From positions 1,798,001-1,862,000 of the forward strand of contig NZ_JAGS01000001.1 in assembly GCF_000526775.1 (NCBI RefSeq): a stretch of 64,000 nucleotides of DNA, written 5' to 3'. The translations under genes were made by a program, and so were the position numbers. The notes under the pieces are model-generated. The model saw nothing but the letters and a program-made list of their open reading frames with translations. It did no database searches and had not been told where the DNA came from. Shown piece by piece: positions 8,286-16,400 of the stretch. Source of the DNA: Ruminococcus albus AD2013 (GTDB taxonomy: Bacteria > Bacillota > Clostridia > Oscillospirales > Ruminococcaceae). Position 1 is the first letter of the stretch, and every line of letters begins with the position of its first letter.

Positions 8286-8483
8286 TAGAAACATGGGGAG
8301 AATTTTACTCATGTCAGTTGAATGATCTTACTCGAATAAAAACAAGCGGGAAGATACCCCATGACCGATATTCTATGTGAATGATACACATAATTATCAA
8401 GGTCTGTTTGTTTTATACGCAGATAATTATTACAACTTTCTCTGACCCGCTTATAAAATCGATTGCAACTGTCGTTACTATGG

Positions 8484-8512
8484 TTGACTTATTGGCGGTG
8501 ATGATGTATAAT
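8484..8512 (+). promoter_or_regulatory. sigma-A promoter for the alpha/beta hydrolase
   Basis: TTGACT, a 17-bp spacer and TATAAT lie about 80 bp upstream of the start. The remainder of 8286-8591 holds no visible gene. Confidence 0.78.
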
Positions 8513-8591
8513 TATATTAGAGTAAACGCTAAGAGTGTGTATATTCCATAAAACGCTGATCTTCTTTCAGCATCAGATTGGGAGTGACAAT

Positions 8592-9488
8592 ATGCCTTAC
8601 TTAACAATTTCCGGCAAGAAGATCTATTACGAAGAATACGGCATTGGTCAGGCACCTACGCTCATTTATTTACACGGCGGTCCGGGAGAGAGTTGCCTTA
8701 CATATACCTATCAGGCTAAAAAGCTCGGTGAGACTTTTCATGTCATCAGCTTTGATCAGTATGGCGTATTCCGTTCCGATGCAGTTGGCGATGAGCCGCT
8801 TAGCGTGAACGACCTTGTTCAGATGACCGAGCAAATGAGGGTGGCTCTTGGAATAGACAGTTGGATACCGCTCGGACATTCCTTTGGCGGAATGCTTGCA
8901 CTCATCTATGCTCACACTTACCCCGACAGTATTGATGCTGTTATATACGATTGCCCGATGTGGAGTGCTTTGCATACAGCAAGAGCCATAGCAGAAGCGA
9001 CCTTGCCATGCTTTGAGCGAGACGGCGTTTCCGACCAGACAGCACTTTGCAAAGAAATACTTGATAGTGCGCTTTCTTCAAGAGAAGCCTTTAAAAAGGC
9101 AATGTCAATAGATATGAATGAAGCCGTACAGCAGTATTGTCATGTAATAGAGAATAGCAGATATAACGACTATGTCAACACTCATATCCCCGACCCGATG
9201 GTAACAGAGGATTGCTGGGGTAAATTTGTCGATTTCAGGAAGAAGCTTTTTGACTCGGAGGACTTCTATGTTGACTACCTTCCGTATCTTGCAGATATTG
9301 TAAAACCGCAGCTATTGATAGTTGGCGAGTATGACATGACCTGCGGGAGATATGAACAAAAATTGTTCGCAGACAATGCACCGGACGGCAGCACCGAGAT
9401 CCTTTTTGACTGCGCACATCTGACTTGGTTTGAACAACCGGAAAAATATACGGATATAATTGTAAAAATGTTTTCCAATAATGAATAA
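8592..9488 (+). CDS. alpha/beta hydrolase, proline iminopeptidase-like
   Basis: The protein has 298 residues from ATG 8592 (MPYLTISGKKIYYEEYG) with a GGGAG site; the upstream in-frame ATG at 8535 lacks one. Family features are the oxyanion HGGPGES (about residue 28), nucleophile elbow GHSFGG (Ser about 97), a late Asp in VGEYDMT and a catalytic His near the C terminus in DCAHLTWFEQP. These fit the S33 peptidase/proline iminopeptidase group, cytoplasmic enzymes cleaving N-terminal proline or small esters. It is a monocistronic cargo gene of the island. Confidence 0.83.
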   Translation: MPYLTISGKKIYYEEYGIGQAPTLIYLHGGPGESCLTYTYQAKKLGETFHVISFDQYGVFRSDAVGDEPLSVNDLVQMTEQMRVALGIDSWIPLGHSFGGMLALIYAHTYPDSIDAVIYDCPMWSALHTARAIAEATLPCFERDGVSDQTALCKEILDSALSSREAFKKAMSIDMNEAVQQYCHVIENSRYNDYVNTHIPDPMVTEDCWGKFVDFRKKLFDSEDFYVDYLPYLADIVKPQLLIVGEYDMTCGRYEQKLFADNAPDGSTEILFDCAHLTWFEQPEKYTDIIVKMFSNNE

Positions 9489-9497
9489 TACATCCCC

Positions 9498-9533
9498 ACG
9501 GCAAGGAGAACCATTCTCCCTGCCGTATTTTTA
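9498..9533 (+). terminator. Rho-independent terminator of the hydrolase gene
   Basis: The stem ACGGCAaGGAGAA/TTCTCCcTGCCGT around CCA is followed by ATTTTTATT. Confidence 0.85.
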
Positions 9534-9661
9534 TTCAAGCTGATTTTTCTTTCTCTTGGCAGCCTGTTCGTTCTGTAAATAGCGGTCGAGTGTCTTTTGG
9601 CTCTGCCGCTTTTTCTGTATCTGCTGGGCAAGCCTGTCCGTTTCTTTTTCTCGGTTTCCAT
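9531..9661 (-). pseudogene. frameshifted small basic coiled-coil protein, mobilisation-region relic
   Basis: An ATG at 9661 with an AAAGGAG site opens a frame (METEKKK) that must shift at an A-rich run to reach a coherent downstream frame (DRLAQQIQKKRQ...TLDRYLQNEQ, ending KKNQLE). The product would be a helical, Lys/Gln-rich protein of about 43 residues, similar in style to small proteins that precede relaxase genes in clostridial mobilisable elements. Only this relic is present; no relaxase gene follows. The assignment rests on composition and context. Confidence 0.35.
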
Positions 9662-9733
9662 AGTGGTGTCTCCTTTTTTTATTTCGGCGTAAGCCGATTT
9701 TATTCTGACCGCTGTGCGGTCTTTTTTCGGGGC

Positions 9734-9748
9734 TTGGGGTGTCCCCAA
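9734..9748. repeat. inverted repeat in possible oriT relic
   Basis: A perfect 6-bp inverted repeat, TTGGGG-TGT-CCCCAA, lies 70 bp upstream of the small coiled-coil relic. Stem-loops in this position are common at oriT of mobilisable elements. About 9750-9975 is GC-richer than its surroundings and contains no convincing gene. Confidence 0.3.
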
Positions 9749-10024
9749 CAAGCATTTGGTATTTTCGTCCGTGTGCGGCGCAAAATACAATGCTTGTTAT
9801 TTTTGTTGCGCTGTCGCGCAGTTTTCTGCCTGCTGTATCTCGCAGGCTTTCGATGCTCCGTCAGCGAATTTGGAACTGTGCGACTTTATCTCTCCGCTGC
9901 TTTGGTCGGAGGTCATACTCACTCACGCTCCTGCGTGATGCCCTCAATATCATCATCTCCAAAATTGTAAACTGATACGGCGCAGTTATTGCGCAGTCTG
10001 GGCGGCAGTTTGATGAAGTGGGTG

Positions 10025-10053
10025 TTGCTTTTTCGGGGAGGGTGTGATATAAT
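10025..10053 (+). promoter_or_regulatory. sigma-A promoter
   Basis: TTGCTT, a 17-bp spacer and TATAAT lie about 60 bp upstream of the 10116 gene. Confidence 0.65.
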
Positions 10054-10115
10054 TGGAAATGTGAATGTGTCTTGTTATACGGAGAATATTGGTTATTTAA
10101 AGGAGAGTGAATTGT

Positions 10116-10532
10116 TTGAGTATTAAAAAGTCAAAGAAAAAAGTTATAGTTTCTACACTTGCAATATTTATCATTCTGTTTATCAGCTACTCTGCAATTG
10201 TATTTAAAACAATTAATCCTATAAGTTCATTCACAATATGGAAATCTGTGGCTGTGGACGGAAATGATTTTTATGAAATACAAGAGGGCACTTATGCAGG
10301 TGGAAATCCTGACATTCCAAACGAGGGATATGTATTTGTAAGCTATCAGTATTCGGCTGTTGAAGCTATGGACAAGATAGGCTTTCATGACCTTGGGCAT
10401 ACTTATTACAATGGCAAGGATAGACAACCAGAGTATTGTACATCAGAAGCTGGGTTTCATGCGATTATAGAGGGACGATTATTCTATCTCGGTGGATACC
10501 TTTTGGAGTATCGAGTTGTAGGTGAAGCATAG
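10116..10532 (+). CDS. membrane-anchored hypothetical protein, 138 aa
   Basis: The TTG at 10116 is preferred because AAAGGAGAG lies eight bases upstream; the GTG at 10107 overlaps that site. The N terminus is a lysine run (MSIKKSKKKV) followed by one hydrophobic segment (about residues 8-30), so the protein is a signal-anchored or secreted product. The outer domain of about 105 residues has the aromatic-rich segment NEGYVFVSYQYSAVEAMDKI. No family is recognised. It stands alone between a promoter and a terminator. Confidence 0.6.
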   Translation: MSIKKSKKKVIVSTLAIFIILFISYSAIVFKTINPISSFTIWKSVAVDGNDFYEIQEGTYAGGNPDIPNEGYVFVSYQYSAVEAMDKIGFHDLGHTYYNGKDRQPEYCTSEAGFHAIIEGRLFYLGGYLLEYRVVGEA

Positions 10533-10578
10533 TGCTTTACAACGATTTACGACACATCAAAATATGAGTATACTTTAC

Positions 10579-10615
10579 AAAGCTGTGTGAGCGTTTTCCG
10601 CTCCGCAGCTTTTTC
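10579..10615 (+). terminator. Rho-independent terminator
   Basis: AAAGCTG...TGAGCG pairs with CGCTC...CAGCTTT, followed by a TTTTC tract, 46 bp after the 10532 stop. From 10616 to 10854 no gene is seen. Confidence 0.75.
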
Positions 10616-10854
10616 TTTTCCCCGTAACAATGTGTCGAACTGGATAATGCAAGCGTAACAGAAAGTTTGAGCGCAATATCAATAGACACTGAACTGCGTT
10701 TCGCGCTATAATATTACATGGTTTATCCGGTCGGTCACTGGTCTTATATCAATCATAATATCAGCCCCTCCATTATAATTTTATCATTATGTCAATACCT
10801 TTTGGTTTATATAATTATATACCTCACTGCGCTGTATTTTCCATACTCTTTTAC

Positions 10855-11409
10855 CTATCTTGAATCCCTTTGTCTTCCTTTTTTGGTTATTCTAAATCTC
10901 AGAATTTTATATAAATATATCACATCTACGTGATTAGAACTATTTTTATAATAGCCGAGATAATCAATGTTTCCGCCTTTATCGATTATTATCTTTTGAA
11001 TAGCTGCACATATTTCTTTTTCTTCTTCATTCGGTTTGCTGGCTTCAAATGCGCTAATGCGCTGCTGTATTTCTGTTTTTTTCAGTTTAATTAACTCGTT
11101 AAGTATTCTGCCGCAAACTTCAGCATCAGAAACAGCTCTGTGTGATTGAGAATTGATAATATTATAATGCGAAGCTACGGTGTCCTGCTTATAATTTGGT
11201 AAACCGCTTATGAGTTGTCTTGAAAGAGATATCGTATCAACAAACTGAATTCTGCCATTATATCCCATTCGCATCAGTGATTCACATAGAAAAGACAAAT
11301 CAAAAGTTGCATTATGAGCACATATTATGGTTTTTTCGTTAATGGCATCTCCCAAGAAAGAAACAAGAGCATTAATGTAAGGTGTCGAAGTCGAACTGTC
11401 ACCATACAT
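10855..11409 (-). pseudogene. DEDDh 3'-5' exonuclease, N-terminally truncated
   Basis: Exonuclease motifs II (AHNATFDLSFL, about residue 31) and III (HRAVSDAEVCG, about 91) of the PolC/DnaQ epsilon family are present. Motif I, the D-x-E near the usual N terminus, is missing, and a TAG directly precedes the first Met. About 60 residues are lost at a junction near 11410. The remaining protein lacks essential metal ligands. A C-terminal extension (about 125-184) is not recognised. Homologous text ends 130 bp before the ISAs1 element, so the IS itself is not the breakpoint. Confidence 0.75.
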
Positions 11410-11411
11410 CT

Positions 11412-11450
11412 AACCGTCCTCGGAGTGCTATGCTCCAAGGACGGTTTTTA
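11412..11450 (+). terminator. Rho-independent terminator
   Basis: The stem AACCGTCCT/AGGACGGTT with inner GGAG/CTCC pairing is followed by TTTTTA. It points rightward and lies at the break of the exonuclease gene. The gene it once ended is absent. Confidence 0.7.
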
Positions 11451-11536
11451 GGCACTGGTTATAACTGTACAATCGACCTTGTATACTTTATGCCTACTCC
11501 GTGTCTGATCCAACACAAAATACAGGTGATCAGTCC

Positions 11537-12766
11537 CACGGAAATCAATTTTCAAAAAATCAGGTTTCAAAAGTTACATTTATATTTCAGATTGTACAAA
11601 TTACTGGACAGAGCACCTGGAAAATGATATAATATAGGCATGAATAATGGAATAACCGAGTATTTTGAAGATATTGAATTATATGAGGAATATGACGGCT
11701 ATTTTTGCAGTATCCCCGATATCATTACAATAGCAATTCTTGGAAGTATCTGTGGACTTAGAAACATTCATCAGATTCATCAATGGGCGACAAATGACAG
11801 AGTAAGCGAATTCTTAAAGGAGAAATTCGGAATCGATCATGTCCCTTGCTATTATTGGATATTGAGCCTGCTGAAATATGTCAAGCCCGAATCGCTCAAC
11901 CGCTGTTTTGCGGATTGGGTCTATTCATTTATGCCCGAAAAGTCCAAAAGTATGACGATCTCTCTTGACGGGAAAACTGTTTGTTCGACACTTAAAATGA
12001 GTAAGATCGAAAGTCCTCTGCACATCATCAGCGCACAGGTATGCGAACTTGGATTGACCCTGGCACAACGCAGCACGGACGATAAAAGCAACGAGATACC
12101 TGCGGTGCAGGAGCTTCTGAAAGAACTGAAAATAAAGGGTAATATAGTTGTTGCGGATGCACTGAACTGTCAGAAAGAAACTGCTGAGATTATCGTAAAA
12201 CAAAAGGCAGATTATCTGCTTTGCGTTAAGGATAATCACCCAAATTTGAAGAAAGATATCGAGGATTATGTGCAGGACAGTTCTCTCAGAGACACTATGC
12301 AAACAGTTTCAAGAACGGAGAAAAACCGTGGCAGAGTTGAAACAAGGACAGCGTATGTAACAACAGATATCAACTGGCTGGAACAGAAAAAAGAGTGGAA
12401 AAATCTGAAGTGCATAGGAGCCATTCATACTGAATTTGCAACGAAAAAAGGCACTTCGAGCGAATGGCACTATTACCTTTCAAGCCGCGAAATGACAGCG
12501 GAACAGCTCCTTCATCATGCAAGAATGGAATGGTCAGTTGAGTCAATGCACTGGCTGCTTGATGTTCATTTTGAAGAAGATTGGTGCAGAGTCGAAAACA
12601 AAGACGTTCAGCAATGCCTGAATATGTTCAGAAAAGCTGCGATAAATTTAATCAAGAACTTTAAAAATCGGAACAATTCTAAAGCCGCCATATCCAAACT
12701 TATGTTTGAATGTCTTATGGAGCCGCTGATGATTTCGAGGGTGATTTTTGAAAATTGATTTCCGTG
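11537..12766 (+). mobile_element. ISAs1-family insertion sequence, intact
   Basis: The element is 1230 bp. The ends are 22-bp perfect inverted repeats starting CACGGAAATCAATTTTCAAA (11537-11558 and 12745-12766). They are flanked by the exact 9-bp direct repeat GATCAGTCC (11528-11536 and 12767-12775), a target duplication within the range known for this family. The single transposase gene fills the element, and the right repeat overlaps its last codons. Perfect ends and target duplication suggest recent insertion. Confidence 0.92.
11640..12758 (+). CDS. ISAs1-family DDE transposase
   Basis: The protein has 372 residues, full length for the family. The N-terminal H-repeat-associated region (ILGSICGLRNIHQIHQWA) is followed by the catalytic core: Asp in SLDGKTVC (about residue 110), Asp in VVADALNCQ (about 180) and Glu in WSVESMHWLLDVHF (about 305). 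It catalyses cut-and-paste or replicative movement of the 11537-12766 element. A TGGACA/TATAAT pair (17-bp spacer) ends only six bases before the ATG, suggesting a near-leaderless transcript. All catalytic residues appear present. Confidence 0.93.
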   Translation: MNNGITEYFEDIELYEEYDGYFCSIPDIITIAILGSICGLRNIHQIHQWATNDRVSEFLKEKFGIDHVPCYYWILSLLKYVKPESLNRCFADWVYSFMPEKSKSMTISLDGKTVCSTLKMSKIESPLHIISAQVCELGLTLAQRSTDDKSNEIPAVQELLKELKIKGNIVVADALNCQKETAEIIVKQKADYLLCVKDNHPNLKKDIEDYVQDSSLRDTMQTVSRTEKNRGRVETRTAYVTTDINWLEQKKEWKNLKCIGAIHTEFATKKGTSSEWHYYLSSREMTAEQLLHHARMEWSVESMHWLLDVHFEEDWCRVENKDVQQCLNMFRKAAINLIKNFKNRNNSKAAISKLMFECLMEPLMISRVIFEN

Positions 12767-12784
12767 GATCAGTCCGCATACATA

Positions 12785-12813
12785 TTGACTTTTTGCAACT
12801 GATGTGCTATATT
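12785..12813 (+). promoter_or_regulatory. sigma-A promoter for the toxin-immunity operon
   Basis: TTGACT, a 17-bp spacer and TATATT lie 18 bp outside the right end of the ISAs1 element. The next gene is the toxin at 13117, implying a leader of about 295 nt. Confidence 0.6.
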
Positions 12814-12819
12814 AAATGG

Positions 12820-13116
12820 GGATTATTCATTTGAACCGACATCTGCCATAACGAAGACAAATACAGAGACAGACGAAGCTGAAACAGAGATCAGAAGACT
12901 TGATGGTCAGCTAAGCTGCCGGGACGGCGTGAAGAATGAAAATCCAATGAGATGGAGATATAACTTTCTCTCGAACCTAGACTTGCTGCGTAGGAAATAG
13001 CAGAAGAATGGATGAGAGAGGCAGCTGCAGGGTTATCTCTGGTATATTTGAATGATAACAAAGTTGCTGCTTAGTACGCGGCATACGGTAATGAGAAAAA
13101 ATATGGAGGCGATATA
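12820..13116 (+). other. leader or decayed small gene upstream of the toxin
   Basis: Codon-like text appears in two frames: EPTSAITKTNTETDEAETEI continuing to a TAG near 13000, then EIAEEWMREAAAG...NDNKVAA to a TAG at about 13072. T7SS toxins are often preceded by one or two small helical partner genes, so this could be a decayed partner. No start codon with a ribosome site is evident. Confidence 0.3.
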
Positions 13117-14679
13117 ATGGCTGGAATGGTCATTACATTGAAAAAATCAAAGTTTGACAGCTTTGGTGATATGCTTGATGGTCTTCTTTCAAAACTGGGC
13201 AGCTATGATGCAACGGTAAAAGACCTCAAAAACACTGTCGCAAGTGTTGGATGTGAAAATGATAATCAAGTATCGAGTGATCTTGGAAATGCTATCGATG
13301 ATATAGTGAATTCTGAGGAAAGCAAGGAAGAAAAGAAAGAAAAGATAAATGCTCTGAAACAGAAGATCGAAACTTTTGTCAATAATGCGGTTCAGCATGA
13401 AAAAGCTGCTGCTGATAAGATAAAAGAAAAAAAGGAAGATTTCTACAAGAAATATTCGTATCTTAAACCCGAATGCGAAAAGAGCTTCTTTGAGAAAGTA
13501 GGAGAGTTTATATCGGAGAATGTCATAGCGTTCGTGGTGGCGGCGGCGATAGTGTTAGCGGCTATAGTGATAGTGATAGTTTGTCCTGCAGCGGTGATTG
13601 CTATCATTGGAATAATAGTTGGTGCTTTATCTGCTGCAATGGGCATCGTCGATATGGCATTTATGGCTTTGACGGGTCAGGATCTTGCGGGTTGGCTGGA
13701 TGAACAAGGTTTCAGTACATTGAGTCAGATAGTTAAGGGAGTTAGCTGGGGCCTTGATATCGCAAGTATAATTTTGCCTGTGGGAGCAGGTATAAAGTCT
13801 GCTATGACAGTCGGCAAAAAAACATTTGCTCAGGCTACTAAATCTATGATTAGAGAATCAGGGAGAGGTTTAATCAATAGCATCAAAGGTATCCCGAATG
13901 CAGCTAAAGAAGGTTTTGCCGCCTTTAAAACTGCTTGTAAGTCTGATGGCTTTATGAAAACTTTTGGTAAAACAGCATGGGGTGGAATTAAGAGTTTAAC
14001 AGGAATTGATGATATCGCAGAGCTGAAAAATCTCACTAAGATCGAAGATGGTAATCTTTTATTAGGTAAAGGTATCGTTACCAATTCGAATAAAAAGCAC
14101 TGGGATATGGATACAGTCAATATGCGTATGACTCCTAAGACCGATGAAGCAAGAAAAGCTCTTAATGAGGCTAACGATATTTTGGGAACCAACCACACAT
14201 ATATTCCGTTAACAAATGAAAATGGTTATATCGATGCGAAGTGGGATGAAGTGAGTATTATTACACTTGGAAAAGACGAAAAATTTAATATGAAAGATCT
14301 TGGATTTAGCGGAACAGACGATGATTTTAAAAATAAATTAGATCGTTTCATCTCTAACGGCGATGAAAAGAAGTTTAAAAAAGGCTTGATGGACGAAATA
14401 TTCAATAACAATAATTCAAAAGGAAGAGTAGCTTTAAACAATTATTTACAAAAATCCGGAACAACAATAAATCTTGACGGAATAACGTTCCATGAGAATT
14501 TTGATTTGATTCACGAAAATCTAGTTCCCACTAAGCTGCATAATATGTTAAAACATACCGGTGGAAGAGAACATATAACTAACGAAATAAAAATGGTCAA
14601 ATATTTCGATAAAGCAATTGGCCGCGGATCATTGTTCGGAGGATTTAACTTAGCAGCTGATGCAGCAAGAGATGATTGA
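13117..14679 (+). CDS. polymorphic toxin with C-terminal HNH/Endo VII-type nuclease domain
   Basis: The protein has 520 residues, with ATG 13117 behind GGAGG. The N-terminal part (about 1-125) is helical and Lys/Glu-rich, without a signal peptide, as in WXG/LXG-type T7SS substrates. A hydrophobic segment with two probable helices (about 137-190) follows, then an alpha-helical linker. The last 60 residues have HENFDLIHENLVPTKLH and HTGG, matching the spaced His pattern M/L-x-LVPxxLH...HTGG of LHH/WHH nuclease toxins (HNH/Endo VII superfamily). Such toxins cut DNA in target cells. Only the nuclease motif is read directly; delivery by T7SS is inference. The next gene is the likely immunity protein. 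Confidence 0.75.
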   Translation: MAGMVITLKKSKFDSFGDMLDGLLSKLGSYDATVKDLKNTVASVGCENDNQVSSDLGNAIDDIVNSEESKEEKKEKINALKQKIETFVNNAVQHEKAAADKIKEKKEDFYKKYSYLKPECEKSFFEKVGEFISENVIAFVVAAAIVLAAIVIVIVCPAAVIAIIGIIVGALSAAMGIVDMAFMALTGQDLAGWLDEQGFSTLSQIVKGVSWGLDIASIILPVGAGIKSAMTVGKKTFAQATKSMIRESGRGLINSIKGIPNAAKEGFAAFKTACKSDGFMKTFGKTAWGGIKSLTGIDDIAELKNLTKIEDGNLLLGKGIVTNSNKKHWDMDTVNMRMTPKTDEARKALNEANDILGTNHTYIPLTNENGYIDAKWDEVSIITLGKDEKFNMKDLGFSGTDDDFKNKLDRFISNGDEKKFKKGLMDEIFNNNNSKGRVALNNYLQKSGTTINLDGITFHENFDLIHENLVPTKLHNMLKHTGGREHITNEIKMVKYFDKAIGRGSLFGGFNLAADAARDD

Positions 14680-14696
14680 TGTAAGGAGTGATTTTT

Positions 14697-15149
14697 ATGT
14701 TCGGATTGTTTGGCTCAAAGAAAAAACAGCAGCCTGAACTTGTTAAAGACGAAGTATTAGGTGATTTATATTATGAGGCTCCTACGTGGCACGGCAGGAT
14801 GGGATTTAAGCTGTTCGGGGAAACATATGAAATAGATATTGATATGATCTCTGAAAATGATACGCCTGTTACCGCTGCACAAAAGGAATCATATAAAAAA
14901 ATACTCGACAATGAAAAAATTACAGCAGAGATAGAGAAAGTCCTTCTCGCACAATTTCCGGAGGATGAATTTGGGTGTTTAGAGTATGAACCTGTATCTA
15001 TATGCTTCAGACCAAATGGATACTGCGCACTTATCGTTTATATCGGCGGGGAAGATGAAGAAGCCTTTGGTTATGCTGTGACCATATTCCCAGAAATAAG
15101 CTTCTATGGAGATGATGCAGGGTATTGTACGATGGCGTATTTTACATGA
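14697..15149 (+). CDS. probable immunity protein (DUF6985-like)
   Basis: The protein has 150 residues. ATG 14697 is chosen over GTG 14688, which falls within the AAGGAG site. It is acidic with alternating strands: YYEAPTWHGRMGFKLFGETY, EIDIDMI, then a helix AAQKESYKKIL, and a C-terminal sheet (YCALIVYIGGEDEEAFGYAV). The W-x-G start and helix containing QKxxY resemble the DUF6985 group common beside toxins. The gene lies 17 bp after the toxin stop and is presumably co-transcribed, as needed to neutralise the nuclease in the producer. The family assignment is by pattern only. Confidence 0.65.
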   Translation: MFGLFGSKKKQQPELVKDEVLGDLYYEAPTWHGRMGFKLFGETYEIDIDMISENDTPVTAAQKESYKKILDNEKITAEIEKVLLAQFPEDEFGCLEYEPVSICFRPNGYCALIVYIGGEDEEAFGYAVTIFPEISFYGDDAGYCTMAYFT

Positions 15150-15337
15150 TGAGTTATGCTGAATTGATATGCAAGACTTGCTTTCTTCACATCAGATCTT
15201 GATAAGGCTTCATTTCTTTTCATTATATGCCTATGTAATTAGCACATTGTTTTTTAGAAATAACTGCATATGGCTTTGATAGGCAGAAAAAGCATGGATC
15301 AAACCGAAGCGTATAACCAAAAACTATTCTGAAAGAA

Positions 15338-15377
15338 AAAAGCGTTGCTGTCTTTATCTGGCAGCAGCGCTTTCTAT
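15338..15377 (+). terminator. Rho-independent terminator of the toxin-immunity operon
   Basis: A 12-bp stem AAAGCGTTGCTG/CAGCAGCGCTTT is followed by TTCTATTTTA. The 15150-15337 stretch before it shows no gene. Confidence 0.75.
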
Positions 15378-15467
15378 TTTATGTTATAGCCCGTGAAACA
15401 GGGGAGTATCGAGTCAATCCCCAATTCTGTGTAAACGGCAAATAGTGTAATAAAAGAGTATATGATG

Positions 15468-15497
15468 AGACCGATTGTGAAAGCAGTCGGTCTTATC
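15468..15497 (+). terminator. stem-loop near the IS256 fragment
   Basis: AGACCGA pairs with TCGGTCT around a 12-base loop; the following T-run is short. Confidence 0.4.
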
Positions 15498-15539
15498 AGC
15501 ATATTAGCACATGATTATATGATTGTCAAGATAAAAGTA

Positions 15540-16020
15540 TTATTCGGGTATCCTGTCTCCGTAATAGATCACAAGCTGAGCATAGATACTGCTCCAGTCC
15601 TGACGACGCCCCGTCCACTTTTTCGTGATGTCCTTCATAGCCAGATACAGCATCTTGAAAAGGCTGTCATCGGTCGGAAATACGGACTTCGCTTTGGTAA
15701 CTTTCTTTAGCTGACGGTTGAAGCCTTCAATGGTATTGGTAGTATAGATCAGCTTCCGAAGCTCCTGCGGGAACTTGAAATATGTGCTGAGATTAGGCCA
15801 GTTTTCGTACCATGACTTTGAAATCTTGGGATATTTGCTGTCCCAGACAGCGGCAAATTCGTCCAGAGCGTCCAGAGCAGCTTCTTCAGTGGCGGCAGTA
15901 TAGACCTTTTTCAGGTCGGTCATAAGCGCCTTGATATCCTTGTAGGAGACATATTTGCTTGAATTCCTGAGCTGATGAATGATACAGTTCTGGATATCAG
16001 TTTTCGGAAATACAGCCTCT
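15540..16020 (-). pseudogene. IS256-family transposase, C-terminal fragment
   Basis: About 160 C-terminal residues of a Mutator/IS256-type transposase are readable: FPKTDIQNCIIHQLRNSSKY, then IYTTNTIEGFNRQLKKVTK (the conserved T-N-x-x-E with the third catalytic acid) and ALAMKDITKKW-type text near the end. The frame ends GDRIPE plus stop. The N-terminal half, with the first two catalytic Asp residues, is absent. The fragment abuts the recombinase relic at about 16016-16022, suggesting that insertion followed by deletion removed parts of both. Confidence 0.82.
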
Positions 16021-16196
16021 ATGCTATTCGCAGAACGGCAGCTTCTAATATATACAATACAGGCGCAGGAATAAAGCTGACTGCTGACATTCTTGGTCAC
16101 GATTCAATAGATTCATCTACACACTATGTAAAGGTGGATTTTGAATCACTAAGATCGCTATGCTGTGAATGGCCTGAAAAGGAGGCGGCAGAATGA
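16016..16196 (+). pseudogene. tyrosine recombinase A of the right cluster, C-terminal fragment
   Basis: Only the last 60 residues survive: LYAIRRTAASNIYNTGAG (box II R), ADILGHDSIDSSTHYVK (G-H and the nucleophilic Tyr) and a C-terminal tail ending WPEKEAAE. The 5' part is cut by the IS256 fragment. The stop overlaps the next ATG (ATGA at 16193), the coupled arrangement of recombinase-in-trio loci. Confidence 0.75.
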
Positions 16197-16400
16197 ATTC
16201 AAATAAACTCAACCGTCAGCTTAATGAATATCTGGATTATAAACACAGTCTCGGATTTAAACTTGAACACGAAGAATGCGTTCTCAGGAATTTTGCAGCT
16301 TATACACTTGCTGTTGGATATATGGGAAGTCTTACCTGTAATATTGTTCTTGACTGGATCGCTTCCAGTTCCAAAAGTGATAAAACAAAGGGGCGAAACA
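16193..16400 (+). pseudogene. tyrosine recombinase B of the right cluster, N-terminal fragment
   Basis: It starts at the overlapping ATG 16193 with MNSNKLNRQLNEYLDYKHSL, a SAM-like core-binding start in which the region around YKHSLGFK resembles trio recombinase B proteins. Sequence typical of this protein ends near 16400, where a different frame takes over with the core domain of a third recombinase. An internal deletion has fused the B start to the middle of C. Confidence 0.65.

Noticed and set aside
9590..9975. Overlapping plus-strand Cys/Phe/Ser-rich frames
   Set aside because: Composition is typical of GC-skewed antisense frames; no start site, promoter or domain supports them.
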